Shown here: piece by piece, positions 29,632-38,950 of the stretch
How positions within the stretch are numbered: the stretch's first letter is position 1
Layout of the letters: each line of letters starts with the position of its first letter
NCBI RefSeq assembly: GCF_000255655.1
Contig: NZ_JH636436.1
Location: 409,636-473,635 of the forward strand
Source of the DNA: Schlesneria paludicola DSM 18645
GTDB taxonomy: Bacteria > Planctomycetota > Planctomycetia > Planctomycetales > Planctomycetaceae
Direction of reading: 5' to 3'
DNA length: 64,000 nt
Program-made: the position numbers and the translations under genes
The notes under the pieces: generated by a model
The model's database searches: none
Told to the model about the DNA's origin: nothing
What the model saw: only the letters and a program-made list of their open reading frames with translations

Positions 29632-30591
29632 ATGTCGATGTCGGTTTCTCGTCGAACATTTTTTGCAGCAACAGCGGCCACAGTGGCCGCGAATTCGCTC
29701 GTCGTGCCAAAGGTTGCTCCTGCGGCAGAAAACCATGTGCAGCCATTCCGATACTGCCTCAATACCAGCACCATTCGCGAATGTTCATACCAGGGAAAAA
29801 AGATCGACATTGTCAGCGGTATCGAAGTCACCTCCAAAGCGGGTTACACGGGGATCGAACCGTGGATTGGTGAATTGGACACGTATGTCAAAGGGGGAGG
29901 TTCGCTGTCGGATTTGCGTAAGCGGATTTCTGATGCCGGACTGACCGTCGAAAGTGCGATTGGGTTCGCCGCTTTTTTGCATGAGGATGAAAATGAGCGG
30001 AAGAAGGGGTTGGAAGAAGCCAAACGCTGTATGGGGCTGGTGAGAGAAATCGGCGGGACTCGAATCGCGGCGCCTCCAGTGGGCGTGACCGACAAGACAG
30101 GGCTTGATCCCTTCAAGCTGGCGGAACGCTATCGGGCCTTGTGCGAAGTCGGCCAGGCGGAAGGTGTGCTGCCGCAGCTCGAACTGTGGGGATTCGCCAA
30201 GACGCTGCACCGGATGGGCGAAGTGGCTTTCATCGGGGTTGAGGCGGCTCATCCCGCCGCCTGTTGCCTGCTCGACATCTACCACATTTATAAAGGTGGC
30301 TCAGACTTCGAAGGGCTGGGGATGTTTGCTTCGTCTCGAATGCACAACTTTCACGTCAACGATTATCCAGGAGACCCGCCGCGCGACACGATCAACGATT
30401 CACAACGCGTCTATCCCGGTGACGGCGTCGCACCTTTGGGGCAGATTTTCCGCACGCTGCGTGACAACGGCTATCGCGGAGTGCTCTCACTCGAACTCTT
30501 CAATCGCACATACTGGCAACAGGACGCGTTCCAAGTGGCCAAGACCGGTCTCGAAAAAACTCAGGCGGCGGTTGCCAAGGCTCTTGGATAA
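29632..30591 (+). CDS. Tat-exported sugar phosphate isomerase/epimerase-like TIM-barrel protein
   Basis: 319 residues. The N-terminus MSMSVSRRTFFAATAATVAANS is a twin-arginine signal, so the folded protein should be exported. The rest is a xylose isomerase-like TIM barrel with the planctomycete-type start FRYCLNTSTIRE and metal-site-like segments (LELWGFAKTLHR, CCLLDIYHIYKGG, FHVNDYPGDPPR, LSLELFNRTYW). This family epimerises or isomerises sugars and related metabolites; the substrate is unknown. Repeat copy B starts 13 bp behind the stop. Confidence 0.88.
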   Translation: MSMSVSRRTFFAATAATVAANSLVVPKVAPAAENHVQPFRYCLNTSTIRECSYQGKKIDIVSGIEVTSKAGYTGIEPWIGELDTYVKGGGSLSDLRKRISDAGLTVESAIGFAAFLHEDENERKKGLEEAKRCMGLVREIGGTRIAAPPVGVTDKTGLDPFKLAERYRALCEVGQAEGVLPQLELWGFAKTLHRMGEVAFIGVEAAHPAACCLLDIYHIYKGGSDFEGLGMFASSRMHNFHVNDYPGDPPRDTINDSQRVYPGDGVAPLGQIFRTLRDNGYRGVLSLELFNRTYWQQDAFQVAKTGLEKTQAAVAKALG

Positions 30592-30604
30592 CCGTCTTGG
30601 TATT

Positions 30605-30705
30605 TCTCTGTGTCTCCCCCACCACCAGTGTGGTCCCGAAGTACGCGTCGCGTCCATGTGGGTCCAGCGGGAGTTGGGGAGACACAGAGGCACGGAGACA
30701 CAGAG
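30605..30705 (+). repeat. Dispersed palindromic repeat, copy B
   Basis: Begins tctctgtgtctcc and ends ggagacacagag, which are inverted ends. It contains the core gaagtacgcgtcgcgtccat and catgtgggtccagcgg (30655-30670), and the doubled gagacacagag unit at the right end. It is nearly identical to copy C in the core. It begins 13 bp after a stop codon and ends 21 bp before the Rieske gene start. Confidence 0.85.
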
Positions 30706-30726
30706 GGTCGGATCAATACGAATGGG

Positions 30727-31050
30727 ATGGTGGTTGTGACGAAACGGTTTCGGGTAGCGAGTGTTGGTGATGTGCCGGTGGGGGAAGGGCGCGAGTTCGT
30801 GGTGGGTGGGCGAATTGTGGCTCTTTTCAATGTTGAAGGTGCGTTCCATGCGATGGATGGGATCTGCCCTCACGCGGGCGGACCGCTTGCGAAGGGAGCC
30901 CTATCCCAGAATGTTGTGACCTGTCCCTGGCACGGATGGCAGTTCGATGTGACCACGGGCCGCCATTGTTTGAATGCTCAGCTACAGCATCCTCGATTTC
31001 CAGTGACCATCGAAGGTCGTGAACTCTGGATCGAATTGCCGTCGGAATAA
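30727..31050 (+). CDS. Rieske [2Fe-2S] ferredoxin-like protein
   Basis: 107 residues from ATG 30727; the frame runs back through repeat copy B, which is not coding. The cluster ligands are complete: C47-P-H49 ([10 protein letters not shown]) and C66-P-W-H69 (CPWHGWQF). It resembles the small ferredoxin components of dioxygenases and NirD-type proteins: soluble, cytoplasmic, without membrane anchor. A partner oxygenase or reductase is not adjacent. The CxH and CxxH spacing and length are normal for the family. Confidence 0.9.
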   Translation: MVVVTKRFRVASVGDVPVGEGREFVVGGRIVALFNVEGAFHAMDGICPHAGGPLAKGALSQNVVTCPWHGWQFDVTTGRHCLNAQLQHPRFPVTIEGRELWIELPSE

Positions 31051-31160
31051 GATTTGCGTTCGATTGTCCAAGACCTGGAATTCTCAGTCGCGACGTATGG
31101 TACCTCGATAACATTGAAGAAGTCGTCGCAATTTCACAATCAGGCTACGGGAGGCCTTTC

Positions 31161-32129
31161 ATGGCGAGTTCAAATTCACAGCTCGATCAATTGAAGACAA
31201 TGACGGTGGTCGTGGCAGATACGGGCGACTTCGAATCGATGAAGGCCTATCAGCCGCGCGACGCCACCACGAATCCGTCATTGATTCTGGCCGCGGCGTC
31301 GAAGCCCGAATACGCGCATCTCGTCGATAAGGCGGTTACCGATCGCAAACAGTCGGGCCTGACCGGACCCAAACAGATCGAAGACATCATTGATCACGTG
31401 CTGGTGAATTTCGGTCTGGAAATTCTGAAGATCGTGCCTGGTCGTGTTTCCACCGAAACGGACGCTCGTCTGTCATTCGATACCGAAGGAACGATCGCGA
31501 AAGCGAAGCAACTGATTGGACTGTACGAAGCGAATGGGATTTCCCGTGACCGCGTCCTCATTAAGATCGCCTCGACCTGGGAGGGTATTCGCGCCGCCGA
31601 GAAGCTGGAAAAAGAAGGTATTCACTGCAATCTGACTCTGTTGTTCTCGTTCCCGCAGGCGGTCGCTTGTGCCGAGGCTCGAGTGACACTGATCTCGCCG
31701 TTCGTCGGTCGAATTCTCGACTGGTACAAAGCGGCCAACAAACGTGACTATGCACCCACGGAAGATCCCGGCGTGCAGTCGGTCACGCAAATTTTCCAGT
31801 ACTACAAGAAGTTCGGCTACAAAACTGAAATCATGGGCGCCAGCTTCCGAAATAAGGGGGAAATCACCGAATTGGCGGGCTGCGATTTGCTGACGATCAG
31901 TCCGGCACTGCTGGGTGAACTCGCCGCATCCACCGACCCGCTTCCCAAGAAGCTCGACGCAAACGCCGCATCGTCTGCAGACCTGAAAAAAGTTTCGTTC
32001 GACGAGAAGGGATTCCGCCTCGAACTGAACGAAGACGCCATGGCCACCGAAAAAACGGCAGAAGGCATCCGCAAGTTCGCCGCCGACATCGTCAAACTCG
32101 AGAAAATGATTTCCCCCCGCGTTCTTTAG
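31161..32129 (+). CDS. tal: Transaldolase
   Basis: 322 residues, the TalB length. It shows the [10 protein letters not shown] signature near residue 35, the Schiff-base Lys in [16 protein letters not shown] near residue 135, [12 protein letters not shown], and the C-terminal [10 protein letters not shown] region. It transfers dihydroxyacetone units in the non-oxidative pentose phosphate pathway. A good ribosome binding site (gggagg) precedes the ATG. Confidence 0.97.
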   Translation: MASSNSQLDQLKTMTVVVADTGDFESMKAYQPRDATTNPSLILAAASKPEYAHLVDKAVTDRKQSGLTGPKQIEDIIDHVLVNFGLEILKIVPGRVSTETDARLSFDTEGTIAKAKQLIGLYEANGISRDRVLIKIASTWEGIRAAEKLEKEGIHCNLTLLFSFPQAVACAEARVTLISPFVGRILDWYKAANKRDYAPTEDPGVQSVTQIFQYYKKFGYKTEIMGASFRNKGEITELAGCDLLTISPALLGELAASTDPLPKKLDANAASSADLKKVSFDEKGFRLELNEDAMATEKTAEGIRKFAADIVKLEKMISPRVL

Positions 32130-32272
32130 TCCGCGTCGGGGGATGAGTTGCGAATCGGGAGGCCGCCCGCGCGTTGTGGATTTTTAGCTCGAGTGGGCTT
32201 CCTTTGTGCCGTGTTTGAGGCACGGCGACGCGTTCAATTGGAGGGCGGGATTTTCTCGTCCCCCTTTTTTTA

Positions 32273-32301
32273 TTGACGAACTACGAACTTTTTCGTACGA
32301 T
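32273..32301 (+). promoter_or_regulatory. Predicted sigma70-type promoter of the blaI-M56 operon
   Basis: A -35 box ttgacg at 32273-32278 and a -10 box tacgat at 32296-32301 are separated by exactly 17 bp. Operator 1 fills the spacer and reaches into the -10 box, and the expected start near 32308 abuts operator 2. Bound repressor would therefore block polymerase. Confidence 0.75.
32282..32297. promoter_or_regulatory. BlaI-type operator 1
   Basis: tacgaactttttcgta is a perfect inverted repeat (TACGAA, 4-bp spacer, TTCGTA). It shares both half sites and the spacer length with operator 2, and overlaps the promoter. BlaI/MecI repressors bind short inverted repeats as dimers; assignment to the blaI gene 55 bp downstream is by proximity. 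Confidence 0.75.
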
Positions 32302-32308
32302 CTGGAAC

Positions 32309-32324
32309 TACGAATGACTTCGTA
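32309..32324. promoter_or_regulatory. BlaI-type operator 2
   Basis: tacgaatgacttcgta has the same half sites as operator 1 with a different 4-bp spacer. The two centres are 27 bp apart, about two and a half helical turns. It covers the predicted transcription start. Confidence 0.75.
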
Positions 32325-32351
32325 TGACTGTTCTGATGAGAGACGTTGCTG

Positions 32352-32741
32352 ATGTCACCCAAGCCACAAGAGTCGCCGACCGAATCTGAACTTGAGATTT
32401 TGCGTGTCCTTTGGGCGAACGGGCCCTCGACCGTCCGTGATGTGCACACGGTGCTGAGCAAGTCTCGAACGGTGGGCTACACCGGCATCTTGAAGCTGAT
32501 GCAGATCATGGCGGACAAGGGGTTGGTGACACGCGATGAATCCGAGCGGTCTCACGTCTATTCCACTTCAATTCGCGAAGAACAGACACAACGCAGACTG
32601 GTGAAGGATCTGCTGACGTCAGCCTTTCATGGCTCGGCCGACAAATTGGTCATGCAGGCCTTGGCTGCCAAGAAAGTGACACCAGAAGAACTGTCTGAGA
32701 TTCGGCGCATGCTCGACGAACTTGAGCAACGTTCCAAATAA
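32352..32741 (+). CDS. blaI: BlaI/MecI/CopY-family repressor
   Basis: 129 residues from ATG 32352. The N-terminal winged helix (about 8-80) shows the family pattern ESELEILRVLWANGPSTVRDVH and GYTGILKLMQIMADKGLVTRDESERSHVYS. The C-terminal part is the dimerisation region, where the membrane protease would be expected to relieve repression, directly or indirectly. It is followed 40 bp later by the M56 protease start, the classical BlaI-BlaR1 order. Two perfect operators upstream imply autoregulation of the pair. Confidence 0.92.
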   Translation: MSPKPQESPTESELEILRVLWANGPSTVRDVHTVLSKSRTVGYTGILKLMQIMADKGLVTRDESERSHVYSTSIREEQTQRRLVKDLLTSAFHGSADKLVMQALAAKKVTPEELSEIRRMLDELEQRSK

Positions 32742-32781
32742 ACGCTCGATCACATCGCGCGGCAAAACCAGGGGGATTGTC

Positions 32782-35700
32782 ATGGCCATGATTCCACTCG
32801 ATCTGATCGTCCGTTGGTTGTCGTGGATCTTGTTGCACTTCGTCTGGCAGGGTGCTGCGATTGGAGGGCTGCTCTGGATTGCGTTGAAGGTCGTGGATCA
32901 GCGGGCGTCGAGGACTCGGTATGGGTTGGCCTGCGGGGTGCTGTTGGTCATGACCGCTTTGCCGCTGGTCACGGGATTTGTGCTGAGCGGTGACGTTCGT
33001 CCCGTGCTGAAATTGTCGAATCCGACAATGACATCAGAACGGAGTTTCCCCCTTGAGGTGCCACGTTCACCCGCCCAAGTCGCCATCCTCAATGCCGATG
33101 ACGTCGTCGATCGACCGCGTCAGGCGCAAAGGGCCGAAACCCTCACCTGGCGGAAATTTTTTGACACGGCGATCCAACGTTGGTCTGGAATGTTGGTTGC
33201 GGTTTGGCTGAGTGGTGTCACGTTATTCGGGACGCGAATGATTTTGTCGCTCTACGCCGTGCGAAGATTGCGACGATCGGGCGTCGTCGTTACGGATTCA
33301 CTGCTCACCAGCACGATCAGGTCGCTGACCGAGCGCCTGAAGGTCCGGGCCGGTGTGCAGTTCATGCAGACGGCGTTGGTGCGCGTCCCGCTGGTGCTAG
33401 GGTGGTTACGCCCTGTGATTTTGATTCCCGTCTCACTGACTTCGGGTCTGACCATCGAGCAGATTGAAGCGGTGCTGGCGCACGAACTGGCACACATCAA
33501 GCGTCATGACTATCTGGTCAACGTGCTGCAAAGTCTGGTCGAGACGCTGCTGTTCTATCATCCGTCGGTCTGGTGGGTCAGCCGCATGATCCGTGATGAA
33601 CGTGAGCACTGTTGTGATGCGATCGCGCTTCAGGCGATTGGCGACCGACACGTCTATGCCAAAGCGCTCTTCGAACTGGCGCGCCAGGCGACTCAGCCGA
33701 TGTCGTTGGCCGTCGCTGTTGACGGAGGCCGTCTGGCAGATCGGATTCGTCGCATCATGGGTTTACCTGCGGCGAAATCGGTCGTGGCAGGCCCCGTGGC
33801 GATCGTGCTGGCGGGATTGTTGCTGATGTTTTTCGTGACGGCATCCTCACTTTTCCGTTCTGCCAAGGCGACCGCTGAAGATCAGCAGGCGAAGCTGCCT
33901 GAGGCGGAGAAAAAATCGGACGATGAAAAAGAGGGGACGGCCCCTGCGATTGAGAATGTCCGAACGGTTGTGTTCGTCGTCGCCAAGCATCAGCTCTTCC
34001 ACGAAGGGCAGATCGTCACCTGGGACGAGATCGAGACGATTGTCGACGACGAATGTGCGATCCATGGGAAGATTCGGCCTGCATTTCTGCATACCAATGG
34101 CGGTTTTCAGCGGATAGCTAAATTTCCCGTCAATCAACTCTGTAAGCGGTTGTCCGATTCAAAAAAGCTCAACGGATCGGTTGGGGGCACGATCTCACCG
34201 CGCGCCTCTGCACGCTACGACCGCATCGAAACGCCTGCGGATTTTGTAATGGATGAGTCGGCGCGATGGACGGGCAAGGTTGTTGACTCGGATGATAAAC
34301 CACTCGCCGATGCGGAGATCGTCCTGTTGCCCACAGAATGGCCAGGAGGATTGAGCCTGTCCCTTCGTAACGCGCGTTTACGCGATCCACACGACGAGCA
34401 CGTCGTCAACTCCGATGGCTTGGGGCGATTTGAAGTGGTTGTCGAGCCCGACGAGAAACTCATTGTCGGGATTCATCCGCATGGATTCGTGATGACGAGT
34501 CTGGAAAAATTTGAGCGAGAGAGGCTGCTGCGATTGCAGCCTTGGTCTTGTATCCATGGCAGCGTTTATTTGAAAGATGACGTGACGCAATCCGTCAATT
34601 TTTCGGCAAATCGACTGAATGTCCTCTTCAACGTCGCTGAAACTCCACTCGCGAAAGACGGAACGTTCGATCAGAAATTTCTTCCACCGGGCTCGATTAC
34701 GGTGCAACGAGGCATCGTCACTGATGCGATGTTTCGCTATTTGTTTCCAGTCGCTTCGCCAACACTAAAACCCGGTGAATCCGCGGAAGTGAATGTTGGT
34801 CCAATTCCTGACAATCAGAAAAAGGAAACGCTGGAAGAATTTGAGAGAAAGCGTCGCGCCGAAGAAACGCAGACGAAGCCGATGTCTGAGTTGAAATCAG
34901 GGGACAACACTCAGGCCGTTCCCGCGGCTGATCCATTGCCCCGCGTCACGTTCACGGTGGCTCGGAATGTTCTGGTTCATCGCCGACAATTCGTGACTTG
35001 GGGCCAGGCAGAACAGATTCTGAATGACGCATGCAAACAACACGGAACAATTCAGCCAGTCTTTCTGCTGACCCGTTTCTGTTCTGATCCATCAACGAAA
35101 CTTGCAGAGATTTACGCGCGCCTCTCTCAAAAGAGCAGAATTGAGCCGTTTGCGGTGAGACATGCGTCATTGCGAATCTCAAACCGCTACGACCAGCTTC
35201 CACAAATCCCCGTCGTTTACGCTGATACTCTGCGGGCCAAGGGGCAAGTCGTTGATCCAGACGGGGCGCCCCAAGACAACGCGGAAGTCCTGCTTTTGAG
35301 GAGTACCATGACGCTGTTTCCTGGAGATGTGAGCGATCGTCAAGGCGTCGATCTTTGCGACGGTCGCTTAGAGAATCCGGACGATGAATATGTCGTTGTC
35401 AGTGACGCGGCGGGACGGTTCGAGATCGTCGCACAGATGGGCGAACAGATTCTCGTCGGGATCCATCCACGCGGGTTTGCAATTGCGACGATTGACGAAT
35501 TCAAGACGGATCACATCTTGCGACTCAAGCCCTGGTCTCGAGTTCGTTGGCGATTCCCTCAGAACGCACCACCGCAGCATTCAATTTGGATTGCCAGCAG
35601 TCCGAACATCGGGGAGCCCTCTTCGAAGATCGAGCCACCCACGTTCAATGTCTGGTCGAAGCGTTCCAATCCCGATGGAACATTCGATGAAAAATTCGTT

Positions 35701-36936
35701 GTGCCTGGGCCGGTGACGATACGACGCGTGAATCACGATTCGAGAACTGTTTCGTCGCATCTGGTCTCGAAGCAGAATCTCGTGTCCGGCGAAACGACGG
35801 AATTTGACGGTGAGCCGTTCGCACGTCAGGTCGAAATGGCGATGGTCCGCGTTGACCCGCACTCATTTTTGTCATCACAAATCCATTGGCCATCGAGAAA
35901 ATCCAAGAATCCAACAGGAGCGAATCATGTCGCTTTCATTCTCGCGCAGCATGTCCAACTTTATGATGATCAAGTTGTAACATGGGACGAGATCGAAGAG
36001 ATTCTGAACAAAGAATCTGACGCACATGGAGTCGTAACTCCCGTATTCGTCAATACGCTCGGGTCCGCAGCCCGACAGAAGGAAATCAACACCAAACGGT
36101 CTCAACTTTATCGTCGGCTCTTTGAGAAAGATCGAGTTGATGGAGTGCGAAGCCGAGTCGCTTCAACGCGTGCCAGTGCCCGCTATGACCGCTTGCGAAT
36201 TGCGGGTGACTTGGTGCCTCTGGGAAGCCAGATGCGAACGGGACGAATCGTGGATGTCAAAGGTGAATCGGTTGCCGGTGCAGACGTTCTATTACTCCCG
36301 ACGGCAAATCAGAATGTTGCGATTCATTTGTGGAATGGACAGTTGCGAGATCCCCACGATGAACATCGTGTCGTGGCCGATGCACGGGGATTGTTTTCGA
36401 TTCGGTCTGAAGTGGAGGAAGAATATCTTGCTGCGATTCATGAGACCGGTTTTTGTTTGATGCCGCTTTCCTCATTCACAAATGATCAGAGCGTGAAACT
36501 TGAGCCATGGTCGCGGCTGCACGGAACTATCGCGAAAGACGAAGACGACAAACAGTCCATTCACTTCGTCACTCAACCTGTCGCGAATATCGAGTTTCAC
36601 ACTTGGGATACGGAAATTTTGCCTGACCGATTTTTCGATCAGCGATTCGTTCCGCCTGGCGCCATTGCGGTGCAGCGATCGGTTGAGACGCAACGAGGGG
36701 TGACGAGTTACTTCACGACGCAAAAGTTGACAATGCTGTCGGGGCAGTCGGAGTCGATCCGTTTGGGCCCGATCCCGCCTGAACAGTCACCGGGGTTTCG
36801 ACTTCGTCGCCTTGATGTTGATCAGCGCATCCGTCCGGTGATTCCCAAGGAACGCAGTTCCATCTTCAAGAAACGCACTTCTTCGGACAATGCCGCCCCA
36901 GAGTTGAACGGCTTTGAGAAGTTCGAGGCACCGTAA
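32782..36936 (+). CDS. M56 (BlaR1-like) membrane protease with three tandem extracytoplasmic modules
   Basis: 1384 residues from ATG 32782 (an ATG at 32788 is also possible). The N-terminal about 375 residues are the M56 protease: membrane helices at about 5-30, 38-55 and 130-150, the zinc motif H234-E-L-A-H238, and a final helix at about 330-350. The outer part lacks a penicillin-binding domain. Instead it has three homologous modules at about 396-679, 722-1016 and 1050-1335. Each begins with a strand-rich segment ending VTWdEiE-iln-E--aHG-i-PvF. Each continues with a carboxypeptidase-regulatory-like beta domain (G-VvD--g-pl-dAeVlLLP, LRDPHDEhVV-Da-GrFei, GIHp-GF) and ends FDqkFvPPG-itv-R. 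The modules probably sense an envelope signal. The ligand is unknown. Confidence 0.85.
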   Translation: MAMIPLDLIVRWLSWILLHFVWQGAAIGGLLWIALKVVDQRASRTRYGLACGVLLVMTALPLVTGFVLSGDVRPVLKLSNPTMTSERSFPLEVPRSPAQVAILNADDVVDRPRQAQRAETLTWRKFFDTAIQRWSGMLVAVWLSGVTLFGTRMILSLYAVRRLRRSGVVVTDSLLTSTIRSLTERLKVRAGVQFMQTALVRVPLVLGWLRPVILIPVSLTSGLTIEQIEAVLAHELAHIKRHDYLVNVLQSLVETLLFYHPSVWWVSRMIRDEREHCCDAIALQAIGDRHVYAKALFELARQATQPMSLAVAVDGGRLADRIRRIMGLPAAKSVVAGPVAIVLAGLLLMFFVTASSLFRSAKATAEDQQAKLPEAEKKSDDEKEGTAPAIENVRTVVFVVAKHQLFHEGQIVTWDEIETIVDDECAIHGKIRPAFLHTNGGFQRIAKFPVNQLCKRLSDSKKLNGSVGGTISPRASARYDRIETPADFVMDESARWTGKVVDSDDKPLADAEIVLLPTEWPGGLSLSLRNARLRDPHDEHVVNSDGLGRFEVVVEPDEKLIVGIHPHGFVMTSLEKFERERLLRLQPWSCIHGSVYLKDDVTQSVNFSANRLNVLFNVAETPLAKDGTFDQKFLPPGSITVQRGIVTDAMFRYLFPVASPTLKPGESAEVNVGPIPDNQKKETLEEFERKRRAEETQTKPMSELKSGDNTQAVPAADPLPRVTFTVARNVLVHRRQFVTWGQAEQILNDACKQHGTIQPVFLLTRFCSDPSTKLAEIYARLSQKSRIEPFAVRHASLRISNRYDQLPQIPVVYADTLRAKGQVVDPDGAPQDNAEVLLLRSTMTLFPGDVSDRQGVDLCDGRLENPDDEYVVVSDAAGRFEIVAQMGEQILVGIHPRGFAIATIDEFKTDHILRLKPWSRVRWRFPQNAPPQHSIWIASSPNIGEPSSKIEPPTFNVWSKRSNPDGTFDEKFVVPGPVTIRRVNHDSRTVSSHLVSKQNLVSGETTEFDGEPFARQVEMAMVRVDPHSFLSSQIHWPSRKSKNPTGANHVAFILAQHVQLYDDQVVTWDEIEEILNKESDAHGVVTPVFVNTLGSAARQKEINTKRSQLYRRLFEKDRVDGVRSRVASTRASARYDRLRIAGDLVPLGSQMRTGRIVDVKGESVAGADVLLLPTANQNVAIHLWNGQLRDPHDEHRVVADARGLFSIRSEVEEEYLAAIHETGFCLMPLSSFTNDQSVKLEPWSRLHGTIAKDEDDKQSIHFVTQPVANIEFHTWDTEILPDRFFDQRFVPPGAIAVQRSVETQRGVTSYFTTQKLTMLSGQSESIRLGPIPPEQSPGFRLRRLDVDQRIRPVIPKERSSIFKKRTSSDNAAPELNGFEKFEAP

Positions 36937-36990
36937 GACAGATCTGTTTTACGCAATCCCCGCTGGCGAATTCGGCGAGTAAAACCAAGC

Positions 36991-38808
36991 CTACTTACTC
37001 GGCAAACGCACGATGCCGTCCCAGTTTTCCGGGGCGGTGCGGTTGTGTGAGACGATTTGTTGCATCAGAAAATCTTGGGCGCGGTCGCTAGGCGGCATGG
37101 CGTGCAGACAGCGATAGGCTTCGTCCCACTGGCCCTCGATAAAGTGTTCGACCCCGCGTTCGTAGCTTTCGATCTGGGCGTCGGACAGATCGGGATCATC
37201 GCTGAGGGGCGGTAAGAGTTCGCTGACGATGACCGGGTTTTCCATGCCGTAGGGCAGCAGCTTGGCCAGTCGTCTGAGGCGGCCTTCGCTGCTTGCCAGT
37301 CGTGGCCTGACGATGCGGGCTGTGGCTTCATCCAAGACGATGGGGACTCGTAGCTGTTTGGTCATCGATTCCAGTCGACTGGCGAGGTTCACGACCGGGC
37401 CAAACACCGTGACCTTCACTTGCTCAGCGGTTCCGATTTTCCCGGCGACCGCCCGGCCGTGCGCAATTCCGATTCCCATCGTAAAGTCGGCGAGCGGGTG
37501 ATTGCGCGTGGCGGCGGCTTTGGCGAACGCGGCACGAATTCCGAGCGCCGCCCGGCAGGCATGCACGGCGGCATCGGGTGAGGGAAACGGCCAACCCCAG
37601 AAGCCCAGTGTCGCGTCACCCTGGAAGTCGCCGGTGACACCACCGTTCTCCAGGATGTGCTGCGTCATGACTCCCAGTGCGCGGCTGACTCGTTCCAGCA
37701 GACCGATCAGATCGCCGACTTCGGTTTCGGCTCGCTGACTGAAGCCGCGCAGGTCGCAGAACATGACAGTCACATCGCATTCGCTCGGTTCGAGCAGTGT
37801 CGTGTCGAGTTCATCACCGAGTGCGGCCAAGATCGGCGGCGCGAAGAATTGCCGCAGTCCGGCCTTCTGTCGTTCCAATCGCTTGGCGCGCACGACCGCT
37901 CCGATGATCTCGGCGACCAGTTCCGTAAACTTCACATCCGCTTCAAGCTGCAATGCGTCCGAAAGCGTCGTGCCGGGGATGAATGTCTTTCCCATCCGTC
38001 CCGCGACGTACAATCCCGCCGATTCCAGAGCCAGGCCAGGGACAGGAGTGCAATAGGCCCAATCGAATTCCTGCATCAGAGTCTTGTCGTGAGACTGTGG
38101 TGAATCCTTCTCCCAGATATGCAGGACGCTCGACCTGCGGCGTTCGAGTGCTTCCGTGACGAGCCTGCGGCTGGGGCGGAATGGCCCCGCAGTCTCATGC
38201 CGACGGTCCCAGTGCAACATCTGGACATCGTCTGTGCCCGCCGTCGTCACGATGGCGACAGCTTCTGCGTGGACGACGCCTTTCAGCAGAAGGTTCGCCA
38301 GGCGGTGATAGAGTTCGTCGTCGTTTCTGGCGCCGGAGATCACCTCGGGCAGGTGAGTCAGAACTTCGATGCGATTCTCGGGATCCTGATAGCGGATTTT
38401 TCTGAGTTCTTGTGGTTTGAAGGCAACTTCTTCAAACGGAACGGCGACGATGCCGGGTTCGGCTTCCATCGGTGCCAGATGGAAGGTCGTCGAACCGATC
38501 ACGAAATGCTGCCCGATCTCGACGCGGCAAGTGGCGACGGATTCTCCGGCGAAGAACAGCGGATTGCGAGCGGAATCCAGACGCGTCAGTTGCAAATGGT
38601 CCAGATGCACGTCGACTTGAACGTGACGACGCGATAGTTGCGGGTCCCAAGGAATGCTGATGCTGGCGTCGGTGTCGCGGCCGATCACATACCGTTGACC
38701 GGGCGCCAATTGTCGTCTCGACCGATGAGCCGGTTCCAATCCTTGAGACGCAAGTTCGAGCACGACGACATCCAAACGAGTTTCCTTGTGTCTTGAACAG
38801 TCCGTCAT
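36991..38808 (-). CDS. FHA-GAF-class III adenylate/guanylate cyclase
   Basis: 605 residues from ATG 38808; an upstream extension of the frame is not family-like. An FHA domain (about 25-100: YVIGRDTDASISIP, LSRRHVQV) binds phosphothreonine. A GAF-like region follows (about 150-310), then a class III cyclase domain (about 345-520) with CDVTVMFCDLRGFSQRAE, FQGDATLGFWG and GIGIAHGRAVAGKIG. The two metal Asp are present. The C-terminal 75 residues look helical. It converts ATP or GTP to a cyclic nucleotide under control of a phosphoprotein and probably a small ligand. The ExbD-like gene is divergent, 142 bp away. Confidence 0.9.
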   Translation of the reverse strand: MTDCSRHKETRLDVVVLELASQGLEPAHRSRRQLAPGQRYVIGRDTDASISIPWDPQLSRRHVQVDVHLDHLQLTRLDSARNPLFFAGESVATCRVEIGQHFVIGSTTFHLAPMEAEPGIVAVPFEEVAFKPQELRKIRYQDPENRIEVLTHLPEVISGARNDDELYHRLANLLLKGVVHAEAVAIVTTAGTDDVQMLHWDRRHETAGPFRPSRRLVTEALERRRSSVLHIWEKDSPQSHDKTLMQEFDWAYCTPVPGLALESAGLYVAGRMGKTFIPGTTLSDALQLEADVKFTELVAEIIGAVVRAKRLERQKAGLRQFFAPPILAALGDELDTTLLEPSECDVTVMFCDLRGFSQRAETEVGDLIGLLERVSRALGVMTQHILENGGVTGDFQGDATLGFWGWPFPSPDAAVHACRAALGIRAAFAKAAATRNHPLADFTMGIGIAHGRAVAGKIGTAEQVKVTVFGPVVNLASRLESMTKQLRVPIVLDEATARIVRPRLASSEGRLRRLAKLLPYGMENPVIVSELLPPLSDDPDLSDAQIESYERGVEHFIEGQWDEAYRCLHAMPPSDRAQDFLMQQIVSHNRTAPENWDGIVRLPSK

Positions 38809-38950
38809 GTTGGCAACTTGGTGAAAAAACGACAATCGGAAGGATGTGCTTTTTCGATCTGGGCCAGTCACTTCATCTGTCGGATTCGGAGAAATTGAAC
38901 TACGGTACGTGATCGAACGAGTTCCTCTTTTCAGAACCAAAGCGCCCTTC

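Noticed and set aside
32210-32272. Weak stem gccgtg/cacggc and T run considered as the transaldolase terminator
   Set aside because: The stem is only 6 bp and far from the T run; pairing closer to the T run is interrupted.
36932-36953. Near-palindrome cgtaagacagatctgttttacg at the end of the M56 gene as a terminator
   Set aside because: It includes the stop codon, has almost no loop and no T tract.
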